The notes: generated from the letters alone by a model not told the origin. Counted from the stretch's first letter, positions 18,497 to 27,251 are shown. The stretch: DNA of 64,000 nucleotides from Streptomyces sp. ISL-10 (GCF_018614575.1 NZ_JAGGOJ010000003.1:186001-250000); one strand, 5' to 3'. Program-made: numbers and translations.

Positions 18497-18523
18497 ACGA
18501 CCGGGCCCGTCGGGCCCGGTCGT
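18497..18523. terminator. Hairpin terminator after hemQ
   Basis: Perfect 12-bp inverted repeat (18497-18508 and 18512-18523) with a 3-nt loop. It sits between the convergent ends of hemQ and the secreted peptidase gene. Confidence 0.75.
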
Positions 18524-18617
18524 CTCGGCCAGGCCCGTGGAGACCGGCCACCGGCGGGACCGTCAGCGGCCCCCGCCCTGGTCGGCCACGGACTTGGTCA
18601 AGCACTGACCTGGAAGA

Positions 18618-20237
18618 TCAGACGGCGTGCGGCAGCTTGCGCTGCTCCGCGCGTCGGTCCAGCGACACCGGGTCCGGCTCCGGGTGCGGCGCGCATGATG
18701 CGCGCCGCACCGGCGTCTTACCGCGCAGCAGGTAGTCCTCCAGGTACGCGTTGACGCACGCGTTGCCGCCACCGCCGATGCCGTGCGTGCCCGCGTCCTC
18801 CTCCGTGATCAGCACCGAGCCGTCCAGCCGCCGCTGCAGCTCGTGCGCACCCTCGATCGGCGTCGCCGCGTCCCTTTCCGCCGCCAGGATCAGCGTCGTG
18901 GGCAGCTCGCCCGGCTGCGTACGCACGTCCACCGGTTGCTGCCGGGGCGCCGTCCAGAACGCGCACGGCAGATTCATCCACGCGTTGTCCCACGTCTCGA
19001 ACGGCGCGACCCGCGCGATCTGGGTGTTGTCGTGATCCCAGATCTTCCAGTCATCGGGCCACGGGGCGTCGTTGCACTCCACCGCCGTGTACACGGCGTT
19101 GGAGTTCTCCGTCTCCTTCGCCGTGTCCGGCCGGGGGGCGGCCTGCGCGATCAGCGGCTTCGGATCGTCCTTCAGGTACGCCGACAGCGCGTGCGCCCGC
19201 AGCGGCCAGTAGTCGTCGTGGTAGCCCACGCTCAGCATCGCCGCGTGCAGCTGCCCCGGGCCGACCTTCCCGCCGGCCGGCTTCAGCGCCAGCTCGGCGC
19301 GCACCTGCTCGTAACTGCGGGCCACTTCCTTCGGGGTGGCGCCCAGTTTGTACGTGGCGTCGTGCTTGGCCACCCAGACACGGAAGTCGGCCCAGCGCGT
19401 CTCGAACGCCACCGACTGGGCGAGGTTGTTGCGGTACCAGATCCGGCTCGGGTCGGGGTTGACCGCCGAATCGAACACCATGCGGCGCACATGGCCGGGG
19501 AACAGTGTGGTGTACAGCGCGCCGAAGTACGTGCCGTACGACGCGCCCATGAACGTCAGCTTCTTCTCGCCGAGCGCCGCGCGCAGCACATCGAGGTCAC
19601 GGGCGTTGTTGAGTGACGTGTAGTGAGTCAGTGCCGCACCGGCCTTGCGGGCGCACCCCCGCGCGTACGCCTTCGCCTGCGCGATCCGCTCCTGCTTGTA
19701 CGAGGGGGACGGGTGCGTCGGGGCCGGGGTGGGCGCTTTGATGAAATCCGCCGGGTCCTGGCAGGACAGCGGTGCCGAGCGGCCCACGCCCCTGGGCGCG
19801 TAGCCGACGATGTCGTAGGCCCGCGCGATCCTCTTCCATTCGGGCAGCTCGGCCGCCATGGGGAAGTACATGCCGGAGGCGCCCGGGCCGCCCGGGTTGT
19901 ACACGAGCGCACCCTGACGCTCGGCCGACGGGCCGCTCGCCCGCACGCGGCTGACGGTCAGGGCGATCTGACGACCCGACGGTTTCGCGTAGTCCAGCGG
20001 GACCCGGACCGTGCCGCAGGTCACCGGCTTCGGCAGGCCCTCCTCTTCGGGGCAGGCGCCGAAGGCGATGCCGGTGGACGCCGCGCGTGCGGCGGCCACC
20101 GCGGTGCCGTGGGCCTCGGCGGTCGCGCCCGCGAAGCCGTCGGCCGGGTGGACGGCGCCGGCCGGAGGGACGGTGAGTGTCGTGAGGACCAAGGAAACGA
20201 GGCCCGCCACGGCCCCGAACTTCGCAACTGCTCTCAT
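18618..20237 (-). CDS. Secreted alpha/beta-hydrolase, tripeptidyl-aminopeptidase type (S33)
   Basis: Exported exopeptidase-like hydrolase of 539 residues. Signal peptide at 1-28 (VSLVLTTLTVPPAGA). Alpha/beta-hydrolase fold with an oxyanion segment YNPGGPGASG (113-122), nucleophile Ser233 in GASYG, an Asp in AERDAATP and a His in DAGTHGIG near the C-terminus. The C-terminal domain of the Streptomyces Tap/SlpD group is present. ATG start with GAAGGGA upstream. It follows the TIGR04222/DUF692 genes on the same strand after a 123-bp gap, so it may or may not be co-transcribed. Confidence 0.9.
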   Translation of the reverse strand: MRAVAKFGAVAGLVSLVLTTLTVPPAGAVHPADGFAGATAEAHGTAVAAARAASTGIAFGACPEEEGLPKPVTCGTVRVPLDYAKPSGRQIALTVSRVRASGPSAERQGALVYNPGGPGASGMYFPMAAELPEWKRIARAYDIVGYAPRGVGRSAPLSCQDPADFIKAPTPAPTHPSPSYKQERIAQAKAYARGCARKAGAALTHYTSLNNARDLDVLRAALGEKKLTFMGASYGTYFGALYTTLFPGHVRRMVFDSAVNPDPSRIWYRNNLAQSVAFETRWADFRVWVAKHDATYKLGATPKEVARSYEQVRAELALKPAGGKVGPGQLHAAMLSVGYHDDYWPLRAHALSAYLKDDPKPLIAQAAPRPDTAKETENSNAVYTAVECNDAPWPDDWKIWDHDNTQIARVAPFETWDNAWMNLPCAFWTAPRQQPVDVRTQPGELPTTLILAAERDAATPIEGAHELQRRLDGSVLITEEDAGTHGIGGGGNACVNAYLEDYLLRGKTPVRRASCAPHPEPDPVSLDRRAEQRKLPHAV

Positions 20238-20360
20238 CGCGTTCCCTTCGTGCACGTGCGGCGGCCCGAGGGCCACGGGACGAAAAGGATCCTTGGTGGG
20301 GCGATTGATGTTGTAAAGCACCTCATGTGCGTGTCGCGTGTCGGCGCCGACCGCCAGGGG

Positions 20361-21167
20361 TCAGCGGATCCGGTCGGCCGCCCGGCCGCATCCGAACGCG
20401 GCCCGCAGCTGCGGATCGTCGAGTGCGTGGACTCCGTGGACGGCGACCTGGGTGAGCCGAGCTCGTTCACCCGCGCCGGTGGCGGCAGTTGCCTGCTCGA
20501 TGAGCGAGTCGAGCAGCCGGTTGCCCAGCGGCGAGGCCCAGCCGGTGTAGGCGTGCACCTCGAAACGGGCTATGGCCAGGCAGCCCAGCGTCAGGACGAG
20601 CGGCAGCGCGAACCAGGCCATGACGGCGCCCGGCCGCTGGCCCTGAGGGAGCGTCAGCAGTGCCCCGACCGCCAGGACCACGGTGAGCACGGTGGACCCG
20701 CGGACGGCGCGGAGCGCGGAGACGACCGGATTCCTGGCGGCGTCGGGGACAGCGAGGCCCGCGCGGACCAGTCGGTCGGCGAGGGACCCGACGGATGCGG
20801 CGGCGGACACGGCGGCCCGCACCGCCGCGGTGGGGGCCTGGCCCGAGGGGCCGATCGCGCCGATGACCGCGCGCTCCAGGTCGTTCTCGCCGTCCGGGTC
20901 CACGACCGTCGCCCACCCCGTGTGCGCCAGCAGCAGCCGGCGCCCGCGGTGCATCGACACGAGCGTCAGCTCGGTGACGCGCTGGGGGCCGCCGGCCAGG
21001 AACGCGGCCTCGGGGAGCGTGAGCTCGTACGGCGCGCGCATGTCGTCGTGGGTCTCCTCGGCCCCCTCGTCCAGGTGACGGGGAGCGTCGGCGGCAGCCA
21101 GGCACAGCCGCAGGCAGCTGACCGCCGCGACGGCCCACGCCAGGAGGACGAGGATGAGCCAGAGCAT
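20361..21167 (-). CDS. TIGR04222-domain membrane protein without Cys tail
   Basis: 268 residues. The N-terminal membrane helix (1-25) is followed by the cytosolic TIGR04222 region with its LPEAAFLAGGPQRVTELTL element (52-70), then two close membrane helices (about 160-205) and a short soluble tail. Shares the AAFLAGGP block and overall layout with the next gene but lacks the Cys/Gly/Ser tail. Lies 74 bp downstream of that gene on the same strand and is probably part of the same unit. Function unknown; possibly a partner or an unmodified paralogue of the tailed protein. Confidence 0.82.
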   Translation of the reverse strand: MLWLILVLLAWAVAAVSCLRLCLAAADAPRHLDEGAEETHDDMRAPYELTLPEAAFLAGGPQRVTELTLVSMHRGRRLLLAHTGWATVVDPDGENDLERAVIGAIGPSGQAPTAAVRAAVSAAASVGSLADRLVRAGLAVPDAARNPVVSALRAVRGSTVLTVVLAVGALLTLPQGQRPGAVMAWFALPLVLTLGCLAIARFEVHAYTGWASPLGNRLLDSLIEQATAATGAGERARLTQVAVHGVHALDDPQLRAAFGCGRAADRIR

Positions 21168-21241
21168 GGGCGAGTTCTACGCGAGGAGTGCGCGTAGCGC
21201 CACAGCTTGTTCGCCATGTGGACGTATGCCGGGGTGGTGTG

Positions 21242-22246
21242 TCACGAGCTGCTGGACGAGCCGCAGCTGGAGCCGGAGGAACTTCCGCAGCTGGAGCCGG
21301 AGGAGCCGCCGCAGCTGGATCCGGACGAGCCGCCGCAGCTCGAACCGCCGCCGGACCCGCCGCAGCCCGCCCCGCCGCCGGACCCGCAGCCCGAGCCCGG
21401 GCCCGAGCCCGCGCACCAGAGGGGCTCCGAGGCCGACGCGTCGTAAACGCTGTACGCGTACGGCGCGTGCGAGACCGTGGAGCGGGATCGCGCGCCGTGC
21501 CGCGCAGCCGCGGTCAACTGGGTCCACAGATCCCGGTCCTGCAGTGCGCGTGCCCCGCGCAGAGCGACGGTCGCGACGACTCCCGGGGCGGCGTGGGCGT
21601 ACGCCGCCCTGTAGTGGTGCAGGGCCCGGCGGCCGTCGGGGGTGACGCGACGGCTCGCGCGGCCGGCCCCGTTGAAGCCGATCACCACGCCGGGGATCAG
21701 GGCGGGCAGCGCTGTCACGACGAACGGCAGTCCGATCGGCTGGTGGCCGGTGCCCATGAACTGCACGACCGTCACGAAGAACGAGACCGGCAGGCCGATG
21801 ACGCACAGGATGCCCTGCGTCAGGCCCCAGGCCGCGAGGCCGCTGTGCTGCCGTGGCGGCGTCATCAGGCCGCGGGCCGCCAGGGCGTGGCCGATCTCCT
21901 GCACGGCGGGGCTGCGCATGACCCCGCGCCGCAGGACGTGGAGCGCGCAGCCGGGGGCGGCGGCCAGCGCCTGCAACACCTCGCGCTCGACTGGGTCGTG
22001 CGCGACCTGACGCAGGGCGGTGACCACACCGGGGCCGCCGATGACGATGCGGCCTTCCGTGTGCAGCGCGGCGAGCGCGGCATCGGCGACGCGGGCCGGA
22101 CCGCCGGCGAGGAAGGCGGCCTCGTATGCGTCGTGGACGCGCGGCTCGCCGTGCGAGGCGCTGCGCAGCGCGGCGGAGACCTTCAGGATCAGCAGCGTGG
22201 AAGAGAGGCCGACGGCGAGGTAGAGGGCGAGTGCGGCGAAGAACAT
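21242..22246 (-). CDS. TIGR04222-domain membrane protein with periodic Cys/Gly/Ser tail; candidate substrate of the adjacent DUF692 enzyme
   Basis: 334 residues. N-terminal helix (2-22), TIGR04222 block with EAAFLAGGPARVADAAL (42-58), two hydrophobic helices around 140-195, then a C-terminal tail (278-334) made almost only of Gly, Ser and Cys. Seven Cys at 278, 287, 295, 304, 312, 320 and 328 are spaced 8 or 9 residues apart; the last four sit in octapeptides of the SSCGGSSG type. The ATG follows the DUF692 stop by 5 bp and its ribosome site GGAAGG lies inside that gene, so the two are tightly coupled. The tail resembles a RiPP-like substrate (inference). Topology is not established. Confidence 0.85.
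   Translation of the reverse strand: MFFAALALYLAVGLSSTLLILKVSAALRSASHGEPRVHDAYEAAFLAGGPARVADAALAALHTEGRIVIGGPGVVTALRQVAHDPVEREVLQALAAAPGCALHVLRRGVMRSPAVQEIGHALAARGLMTPPRQHSGLAAWGLTQGILCVIGLPVSFFVTVVQFMGTGHQPIGLPFVVTALPALIPGVVIGFNGAGRASRRVTPDGRRALHHYRAAYAHAAPGVVATVALRGARALQDRDLWTQLTAAARHGARSRSTVSHAPYAYSVYDASASEPLWCAGSGPGSGCGSGGGAGCGGSGGGSSCGGSSGSSCGGSSGSSCGSSSGSSCGSSSSS
21261..21350 (-). repeat. 24-bp tandem repeats encoding the Cys-Gly-Ser octapeptides
   Basis: On the plus strand a unit beginning CCGCAGCTGG recurs at 21261, 21285, 21309 and 21333 (the last diverges). Each 24-bp unit encodes one eight-residue SSCG-type repeat on the minus strand, so the repeat number can change without a frameshift. 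Confidence 0.85.
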
Positions 22247-22251
22247 GAGGT

Positions 22252-23811
22252 TCACCTTCCGATGCCGGCGAGGGCGGCGCGTGCGGCGTGCGCGATCCGT
22301 GCGGCCCGCCGCGGGGGCCGGGGCGCGGCGCGCTCCTGCCACCAGAGCGTGAGCCGGCGGCGGGCGGCGGCGTCCTCGGGGCGGCCGGTGGCGAGCAGAT
22401 GCCCGGCGAAGTCGAGCGCGTCGCCTCGGTAACCGGCCTGCAGGGGGCGGTCCTTGGCGTACGAGAGAAACGCGGGACGGTAGGCGCGGCCGAGGATGCC
22501 GGGCAGCTCGGGGGCCACTTTCGCGACGATGTCGGCCCGCTTTGCCATGAGCGCTCTGCTCTGCACCCGCAGCCGCCGCGCGTCGAAACCCTCGGGCGCG
22601 GGTGTCCCCGCGACAAGAGCGGACACCAGCGCGGCCTGCCCCAGCCCCAGCCGCTCCCGGGCGGCGGTGACACAGGCCGGCCTGGCCCGCTCGGGCGTGG
22701 CGGCCGGGTGGTCGGTGCGGCCGTCGGCGGGTGCGGCGTCGGTGCGTTCGGCCCCGGCCGCGGCCGGTGTCCGCGCGGCGGAGGCCATTGGGACGGTGGT
22801 GACTGCTGCCGTGATCGGGCGTGCGGTGCCGGACGGCTCGGCGGCCCGCGCGGGCGCGGCGCCCTTTTGCGCGGCCGCGGGCTCGGCCCGCAGGGTCGCG
22901 TCGTCCTCGGGCGGGACGGGCTCGGAAGCAGGGCCGAGGTGGGGCGTGGCGCCCTCCCGCGTGGTGACGCGAGCGGGCGTGGGCCGTTCCGCCGCGACCC
23001 GGAGTGTTTCGCGAATGCTCGACAGTTCCGACGCCAGGACGTCCTGCGCCGGGAAGTCGTCGTCCCGTTCCAGCAGCACCCCCGGCGGGCGCACCCTCGT
23101 GCGGAGGTCCGCGAGCACGTCCAGGACCGGCCGGGTCACCGGGTGGGCGTGGGTGTCGTGCCAGAGGCCGTCGCGCTCGACGCCGCCCGCCACATGCACG
23201 TACGCGATCGCCTCCACCGGGAGCGCGTCCAGCGCCGCCGACGGGTCCTCACCGCGGTTCACATGGTTCGTGTGCAGGTTCGCCACGTCGATCAGGAGCC
23301 GTACGCCCGTCCGCTCCACCAGCTCCGCGAGGAACTGGCCCTCCGTGAGCTCCTCGTCCGGCCACGAGATCAGTGCCGCGATGTTCTCCAGCGCCAGCGG
23401 CACCGGCAGCGCGTCCTGGGCGATGCGTACGTTCTCGCACAGCACCGCCAGCGCGTCCCAGGTGCGCGGTACCGGCAGCAGATGGCCCGCTTCCAGCACG
23501 GGGGACGCGGTGAGCGCGCCCCCGGCCCGTACGAACGCGATGTGCTCGGTCACCAGCGGCGCGTCCAGCGCCTCGGCCCGCTCCGCGAGATCCGCGAGGC
23601 GGCGCGGCGACGGGCGGTCCGCGCCGCCGAGGCCGAGGGAGACGCCGTGCGGGACGATCCGGGTGCCCCGCTCCAGCAGCCGGGTCAGCGACGCCGGCAG
23701 GTGCCCCGGGCAGAGGTTCTCCGCGACGACCTCGACCCAGTCGACGCCGGGCAGGCGCTCCACCGTCTCCGCGATCTCCGGCCGCCAGCCGATTCCGATG
23801 CCGAGTTCCAT
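22252..23811 (-). CDS. DUF692 (multinuclear non-heme iron oxygenase family) enzyme fused to a C-terminal accessory domain
   Basis: 519 residues in three parts. Residues 1-270 are a DUF692/MbnB-type TIM barrel; candidate iron ligands are His55 (PHGVSLG), His90 (TEHIAF), Glu142 (ENIAAL), Asp175 and nearby His (DVANLHTNH), His206 (VHVAGG), the HDTHAHP stretch at 218-224 and Glu249 (LLERDDDFP). Residues 275-385 are an Ala/Pro/Thr-rich linker. Residues 385-519 form a helical domain (from memory the SCO6045-like C-terminal domain), perhaps the counterpart of separate partner proteins in other DUF692 systems. Characterised family members oxidatively modify Cys in peptides (methanobactin and others). 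Strong AGGAGGGGG site before ATG 23811. Couples to the Cys-tail gene 5 bp downstream. Confidence 0.88.
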   Translation of the reverse strand: MELGIGIGWRPEIAETVERLPGVDWVEVVAENLCPGHLPASLTRLLERGTRIVPHGVSLGLGGADRPSPRRLADLAERAEALDAPLVTEHIAFVRAGGALTASPVLEAGHLLPVPRTWDALAVLCENVRIAQDALPVPLALENIAALISWPDEELTEGQFLAELVERTGVRLLIDVANLHTNHVNRGEDPSAALDALPVEAIAYVHVAGGVERDGLWHDTHAHPVTRPVLDVLADLRTRVRPPGVLLERDDDFPAQDVLASELSSIRETLRVAAERPTPARVTTREGATPHLGPASEPVPPEDDATLRAEPAAAQKGAAPARAAEPSGTARPITAAVTTVPMASAARTPAAAGAERTDAAPADGRTDHPAATPERARPACVTAARERLGLGQAALVSALVAGTPAPEGFDARRLRVQSRALMAKRADIVAKVAPELPGILGRAYRPAFLSYAKDRPLQAGYRGDALDFAGHLLATGRPEDAAARRRLTLWWQERAAPRPPRRAARIAHAARAALAGIGR

Positions 23812-23965
23812 GACGTCCCCCTCCTCTGCCCGACAGGCCTGTGTCCGGCATGTGATGTGCAGAGGTCATGGCCCCGCCGGGCACGGGTGAATCCGCAGAA
23901 GGGGACGTTCAGAGCTTCATTTGAGGTTCCCGGGCCAGGGGTTCCTGCCGGGGTCCCGCAGGGGT

Positions 23966-23992
23966 CCCGCCGGGGACGAGATCCCCGGCGGG
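23966..23992. terminator. Hairpin after the DUF4142 gene
   Basis: Perfect 11-bp inverted repeat (23966-23976 and 23982-23992), loop CGAGA. It is 18 bp past the DUF4142 stop on the minus strand and upstream of the DUF692 gene. Confidence 0.65.
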
Positions 23993-24009
23993 GGCCGGTC
24001 ACCCGGCGG

Positions 24010-24783
24010 TCACCCGGCGGGTGGCACCTCGGGACGGTCCGTGTTCACCGTGCCCGGAGCACCGGGCGAGGGCTGGGAGGTGAAGGACTGTTCACCGGTC
24101 GGCTCCGCCGGCTGCGGTGCCGGCGGCAGGTTCCCGTCCGGCGGCGGAGGGCCGGAGGGACTGGCCGTCGCCCCGCCCGCCGCCTCGTTCGCGATCGCGT
24201 CGAAGTCGACCATCCCGGTCGCCTCCAGCATCGTGATGTGGTCGAGCACGGTCACGTTCGCGTCGCTCGCGAGCTGCCGTATCAGCGCGTTCCGGGTGGT
24301 GTGCCGGACCTCGGCGATCACGGCGAAGACCTTGCCGTGCGCATTGCGCAGCAGGTTGGCGAATTTGCGCTCGTACTCCTGTCCGCTCGCCGCTGACAGC
24401 TCGCGCAGCCACCCCTGCTGCTGCTCGGTGGGCTGGTTCGGCAGCTCGACGCCCAGCTTCGCCGCCACGTCCCGCGAGCGCCGGTCCAGGTCGGTGTGGC
24501 CGACGACAAGGTGGTCGCCCGCGTCCTTGATCGCCTTGCTCGGCGCGCGTTCGATGGCCTGCTGGCCCGCGGGGAGCTCCCACAGCCCGGCCAGCCGCAC
24601 CTTCACCAGCAGATCGCGGTCGGTGGCCGAGAGGGGACCCCACTGGGTCGCGACGGTCGAGGCGTTGAGGTTGGCCTGTCCCGTACCGGAGCGGTCGGCG
24701 TAGGACCAGACGGGAAACGCCAGCGCGCCGACCGTGACGACGAGAGCCGCGATGATGAGTGCTGTCCCGTTGATGCGCCGCAA
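24010..24783 (-). CDS. DUF4142 membrane-anchored or secreted protein
   Basis: About 257 residues. A signal or anchor helix (about 5-28) is followed by a DUF4142 four-helix region (about 50-190: LSATDRDLLVKVRLAGLWELPAGQ, then helices to VIAEVRHTTRNALIRQLA) and a Pro/Ser/Gly-rich C-terminal tail. DUF4142 proteins are ferritin-like in fold but of unknown function. Two adjacent TTG codons can start it; the second (24783) is preferred because it is 7 nt from GGAGG, while the first (24786) is only 4 nt away. Single gene with a hairpin behind it. Confidence 0.8.
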   Translation of the reverse strand: MRRINGTALIIAALVVTVGALAFPVWSYADRSGTGQANLNASTVATQWGPLSATDRDLLVKVRLAGLWELPAGQQAIERAPSKAIKDAGDHLVVGHTDLDRRSRDVAAKLGVELPNQPTEQQQGWLRELSAASGQEYERKFANLLRNAHGKVFAVIAEVRHTTRNALIRQLASDANVTVLDHITMLEATGMVDFDAIANEAAGGATASPSGPPPPDGNLPPAPQPAEPTGEQSFTSQPSPGAPGTVNTDRPEVPPAG

Positions 24784-24891
24784 CAATGTGCCTCCAGAGC
24801 CGATGCGTGAAACGGCAGCCGAAACCGTCCCCCAACTGACTGGCGGGTCAGTCCAGCCGGCCGTCCCGCCGGTAGAACCTAGCCGGTCAAC

Positions 24892-26460
24892 TTACGTGGC
24901 GGTACCGGAGAGTACGCATCCGGGGCCCGCGATGTTCAGCCGCGAAGCGACGGATGATCGGCGACCCCCGTGCACGACCCCGGAGCGGTCTCGATCGGGA
25001 CCCGACCTCGGACTGTGCTTCTCACCTGCTTCTCTTCCTGCCTGCTTCCGGGCTCTTCGTAGCTCAGCCTGGGTGAGCCGCTCTTCGGGCAGCCGAACCG
25101 TCGCAGGCGGGTCACGTTCACCGGGCGGGTCTATTGAGACACCACGCTTCCAGCGCGCCTGTCGTCGCTGAGCTTCCCCGTCGGCAACGCGTCGTGCAGT
25201 GGTCTCGATCTGCCTGCTCACTGTGAGGCGACCGCTCTGGCCACGGGACGGCGCCAAGTGCTGCGGGAAGATCCGAGCGCGGCCCGTCAGGCGACTCCGG
25301 CGGGCGTTGAGCCGGGCGGCCTGGCGCGTCAGGTAATCGCGCTCGGCGAGGTTGGGCGCCTTTCGGGCCGCCTCGGCGTACAGCCGTGCCGCCGTCGCCG
25401 GGTCGCCGTCGCGCTCGTGGAGGTACGCCGCCACCGCGGCGTGGCGGGGCAAGGAGTATCCCCTGCTCGAAGAGCTTGAGGAGTCGTCCAGCGCCGCGAG
25501 CGCCGCGAGGCCGGCGCGCGGTCCGTCGGCCTCGCCGACGGCCACCGCGCGGTTGAGCCGGACGACCGGGCTGTCGGTCAGGCGCACGAGCTCGTCGTAC
25601 CACTCGACGATCTGCACCCAGTCAGTCTCCTCGGCGGTGGGCGCGTCAGCGTGGAGTGCCGCGATGGCGGCCTGGGCCTGGAACTCGCCCAGCTGGTCGC
25701 GGGCGAGGGCCGCCTGCAGGATCTCGACGCCCTCGGCGATCGCCTCGGTGTCCCAGCGGCCGCGGTCCTGCTCGGCGAGCGGCACCAGGCTGCCGTCGGG
25801 CGCGGTCCGGGTGGCGCGCCGGGCGTGGTGGAGCAGCATGAGGGCGAGCAGCCCCGCCACCTCGGGATGGTCGACCTGGGCCGCGAGCTGCCGGGTGAGC
25901 CGGATGGCCTCGGCGGCGAGGTCGACGTCGCCGGAGTAGCCCTCGTTGAAGACCAGGTAGAGGACGCGCAGCACGGTGGCGACGTCGCCGGGCTGGTCGA
26001 ACCGCACGCCGGAGACGGTGCGCTTGGCACGGCTGATGCGCTGCGCCATGGTCGCCTCGGGCACCAGGTAGGCCTGGGCGATCTGGCGGGTGGTGAGCCC
26101 GCCGACGGCGCGCAGCGTGAGCGCGACCGCGGACGACGGCGTCAGCGACGGGTGGGCGCACAGGAAGTAGAGCTGGAGCGTGTCGTCCACCGCGGGCGCG
26201 GGGCCGGGCGCCGGCTCCTCGTCGAGGCGGTCCTCACGCCGGCGGCGGGCGGCGTCCGACCGGGCCTGGTCGAGGAACTTGCGCCAGGCGACGGTGACCA
26301 GCCAGCCCTTCGCATCGCGCGGCGGGTCGGCCGGCCAGACGCGGACCGCTTCGACGAGCGCCTCCTGCACGGCGTCCTCGGCCGCCGCGAAGTCGGCTCC
26401 GCGGCGGACGAGGATGGCGAGAACGCCAGGTGTGAGGCTCCGGAGCAGGGCCTCGTTCAT
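24892..26460 (-). CDS. ECF42-family sigma factor with abnormal C-terminal extension
   Basis: RNA polymerase sigma factor with extra C-terminal TPR-like region. Sigma-2 at about 15-75 (DFAAAEDAVQEALVEAVRVWP), sigma-4 at about 110-165 (LTTRQIAQAYLVPEATMAQRISRAKR), then the long ECF42 domain with YLVFNEGYSG and the DAPTAEETDW block. The family part ends near residue 387 (QAARLNARR, about base 25300), but the frame runs on for some 135 Arg-rich residues to 24892; this extension looks like translated spacer, perhaps after loss of the original stop or a late frameshift. ATG chosen with GGAG upstream; a GTG at 26472 overlapping the DGPF stop is an alternative. Confidence 0.85.
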   Translation of the reverse strand: MNEALLRSLTPGVLAILVRRGADFAAAEDAVQEALVEAVRVWPADPPRDAKGWLVTVAWRKFLDQARSDAARRRREDRLDEEPAPGPAPAVDDTLQLYFLCAHPSLTPSSAVALTLRAVGGLTTRQIAQAYLVPEATMAQRISRAKRTVSGVRFDQPGDVATVLRVLYLVFNEGYSGDVDLAAEAIRLTRQLAAQVDHPEVAGLLALMLLHHARRATRTAPDGSLVPLAEQDRGRWDTEAIAEGVEILQAALARDQLGEFQAQAAIAALHADAPTAEETDWVQIVEWYDELVRLTDSPVVRLNRAVAVGEADGPRAGLAALAALDDSSSSSSRGYSLPRHAAVAAYLHERDGDPATAARLYAEAARKAPNLAERDYLTRQAARLNARRSRLTGRARIFPQHLAPSRGQSGRLTVSRQIETTARRVADGEAQRRQARWKRGVSIDPPGERDPPATVRLPEERLTQAELRRARKQAGREAGEKHSPRSGPDRDRSGVVHGGRRSSVASRLNIAGPGCVLSGTAT

Positions 26461-26468
26461 CTGAGTGG

Positions 26469-26879
26469 TCACTCCGTGATGCAACTGGCATGCGCGCCGA
26501 GGAACGGGCGCAGCTCGAGCCACTCGTGGATCGGCTTCCCGCCCGCCCCGGGGGCGGCCGACAGCTCCCCGGCCAGCTCGACGGCGCGCTCGTAGCTGTC
26601 GACGTCGATCACCATCCAGCCGGCGATGAGGTCCTTGGTCTCGGCGAACGGGCCGTCGGTGACCGGCGGGTGCCCCGCACCGTCGTACCGGACAAACGTG
26701 CCCTCGGGGGCGAGCGCCTGACTGTCGACGAACTCGCCGGTCTTCTCCAGCCGGGCCGCGAAGTCGTTCATGTACTGCACGTGCGCCGAGATCTCCTCCG
26801 GCGTCCACTGGTCCATCGGCACGTCATTGACCGCTGCTGGAGCGCCGCGGTAGTGCTTGAGCAGCAAGTACTTGGCCAT
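26469..26879 (-). CDS. DGPF-domain (YCII-like) protein paired with ECF42 sigma
   Basis: 136-residue protein of the YCII/DGPF family, named for the DGPFAETKD motif present here near residue 75. ECF42 sigma genes are regularly preceded by one or more DGPF genes and are thought to control them; the biochemical role of DGPF proteins is unknown. ATG start with GAGGAG 8 nt upstream. The stop is 8 bp before the sigma ATG. An ECF42-like promoter lies at 26932-26958 on the same strand, so the pair is probably autoregulated. Confidence 0.88.
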   Translation of the reverse strand: MAKYLLLKHYRGAPAAVNDVPMDQWTPEEISAHVQYMNDFAARLEKTGEFVDSQALAPEGTFVRYDGAGHPPVTDGPFAETKDLIAGWMVIDVDSYERAVELAGELSAAPGAGGKPIHEWLELRPFLGAHASCITE

Positions 26880-26931
26880 CGTGTTTCTCCTCGGTGCTGG
26901 TGCGACCCATTGTGGTCGCGCTCATCTCGGG

Positions 26932-26958
26932 GACGGAACCGGTCACGGTTTCTCGACA
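26932..26958 (-). promoter_or_regulatory. ECF42-type promoter upstream of the DGPF-sigma operon
   Basis: On the minus strand TGTCGA (26958-26953) is followed after 17 nt by CGTC (26935-26932), about 53 nt upstream of the DGPF start. This matches the ECF42 consensus as I remember it from Streptomyces (TGTCGA in the -35 and CGWC in the -10 region). Confidence 0.7.
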
Positions 26959-27251
26959 TAGCCGTGCGATTTTTTTGGCTCTCGTAGATGAGCCCTGGAT
27001 GAGCCGCCTCGCGGTGTCCGGGTCCACGGAGCGGCGCGAGGCCGAGACGGAACGAGACCTTCCAAGATCAGCGGCGACCGAGCAACCGAATCAGGAGAAG
27101 GCTTCGCACGCGTCACTGTACGTGTGGTCCTGGCGCGTCTTGGTGTGCTCGGACCGGTGAGTTGTTCGGCCTGGAGGGCATGCACGTACTCGACGCCACC
27201 CGCGATCCCGACGTCGGCCGTGCACAGGGTCTGGTGGTGTTGCACGCCGAG

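Noticed and set aside
25051..25125. tRNA-like D-arm (TAGCTCAGCCTGGGTGAGC) downstream of the ECF42 gene
   Set aside because: No matching acceptor stem, anticodon arm or T-loop (GGTTCRAnnCC) could be laid out around it; treated as coincidence.
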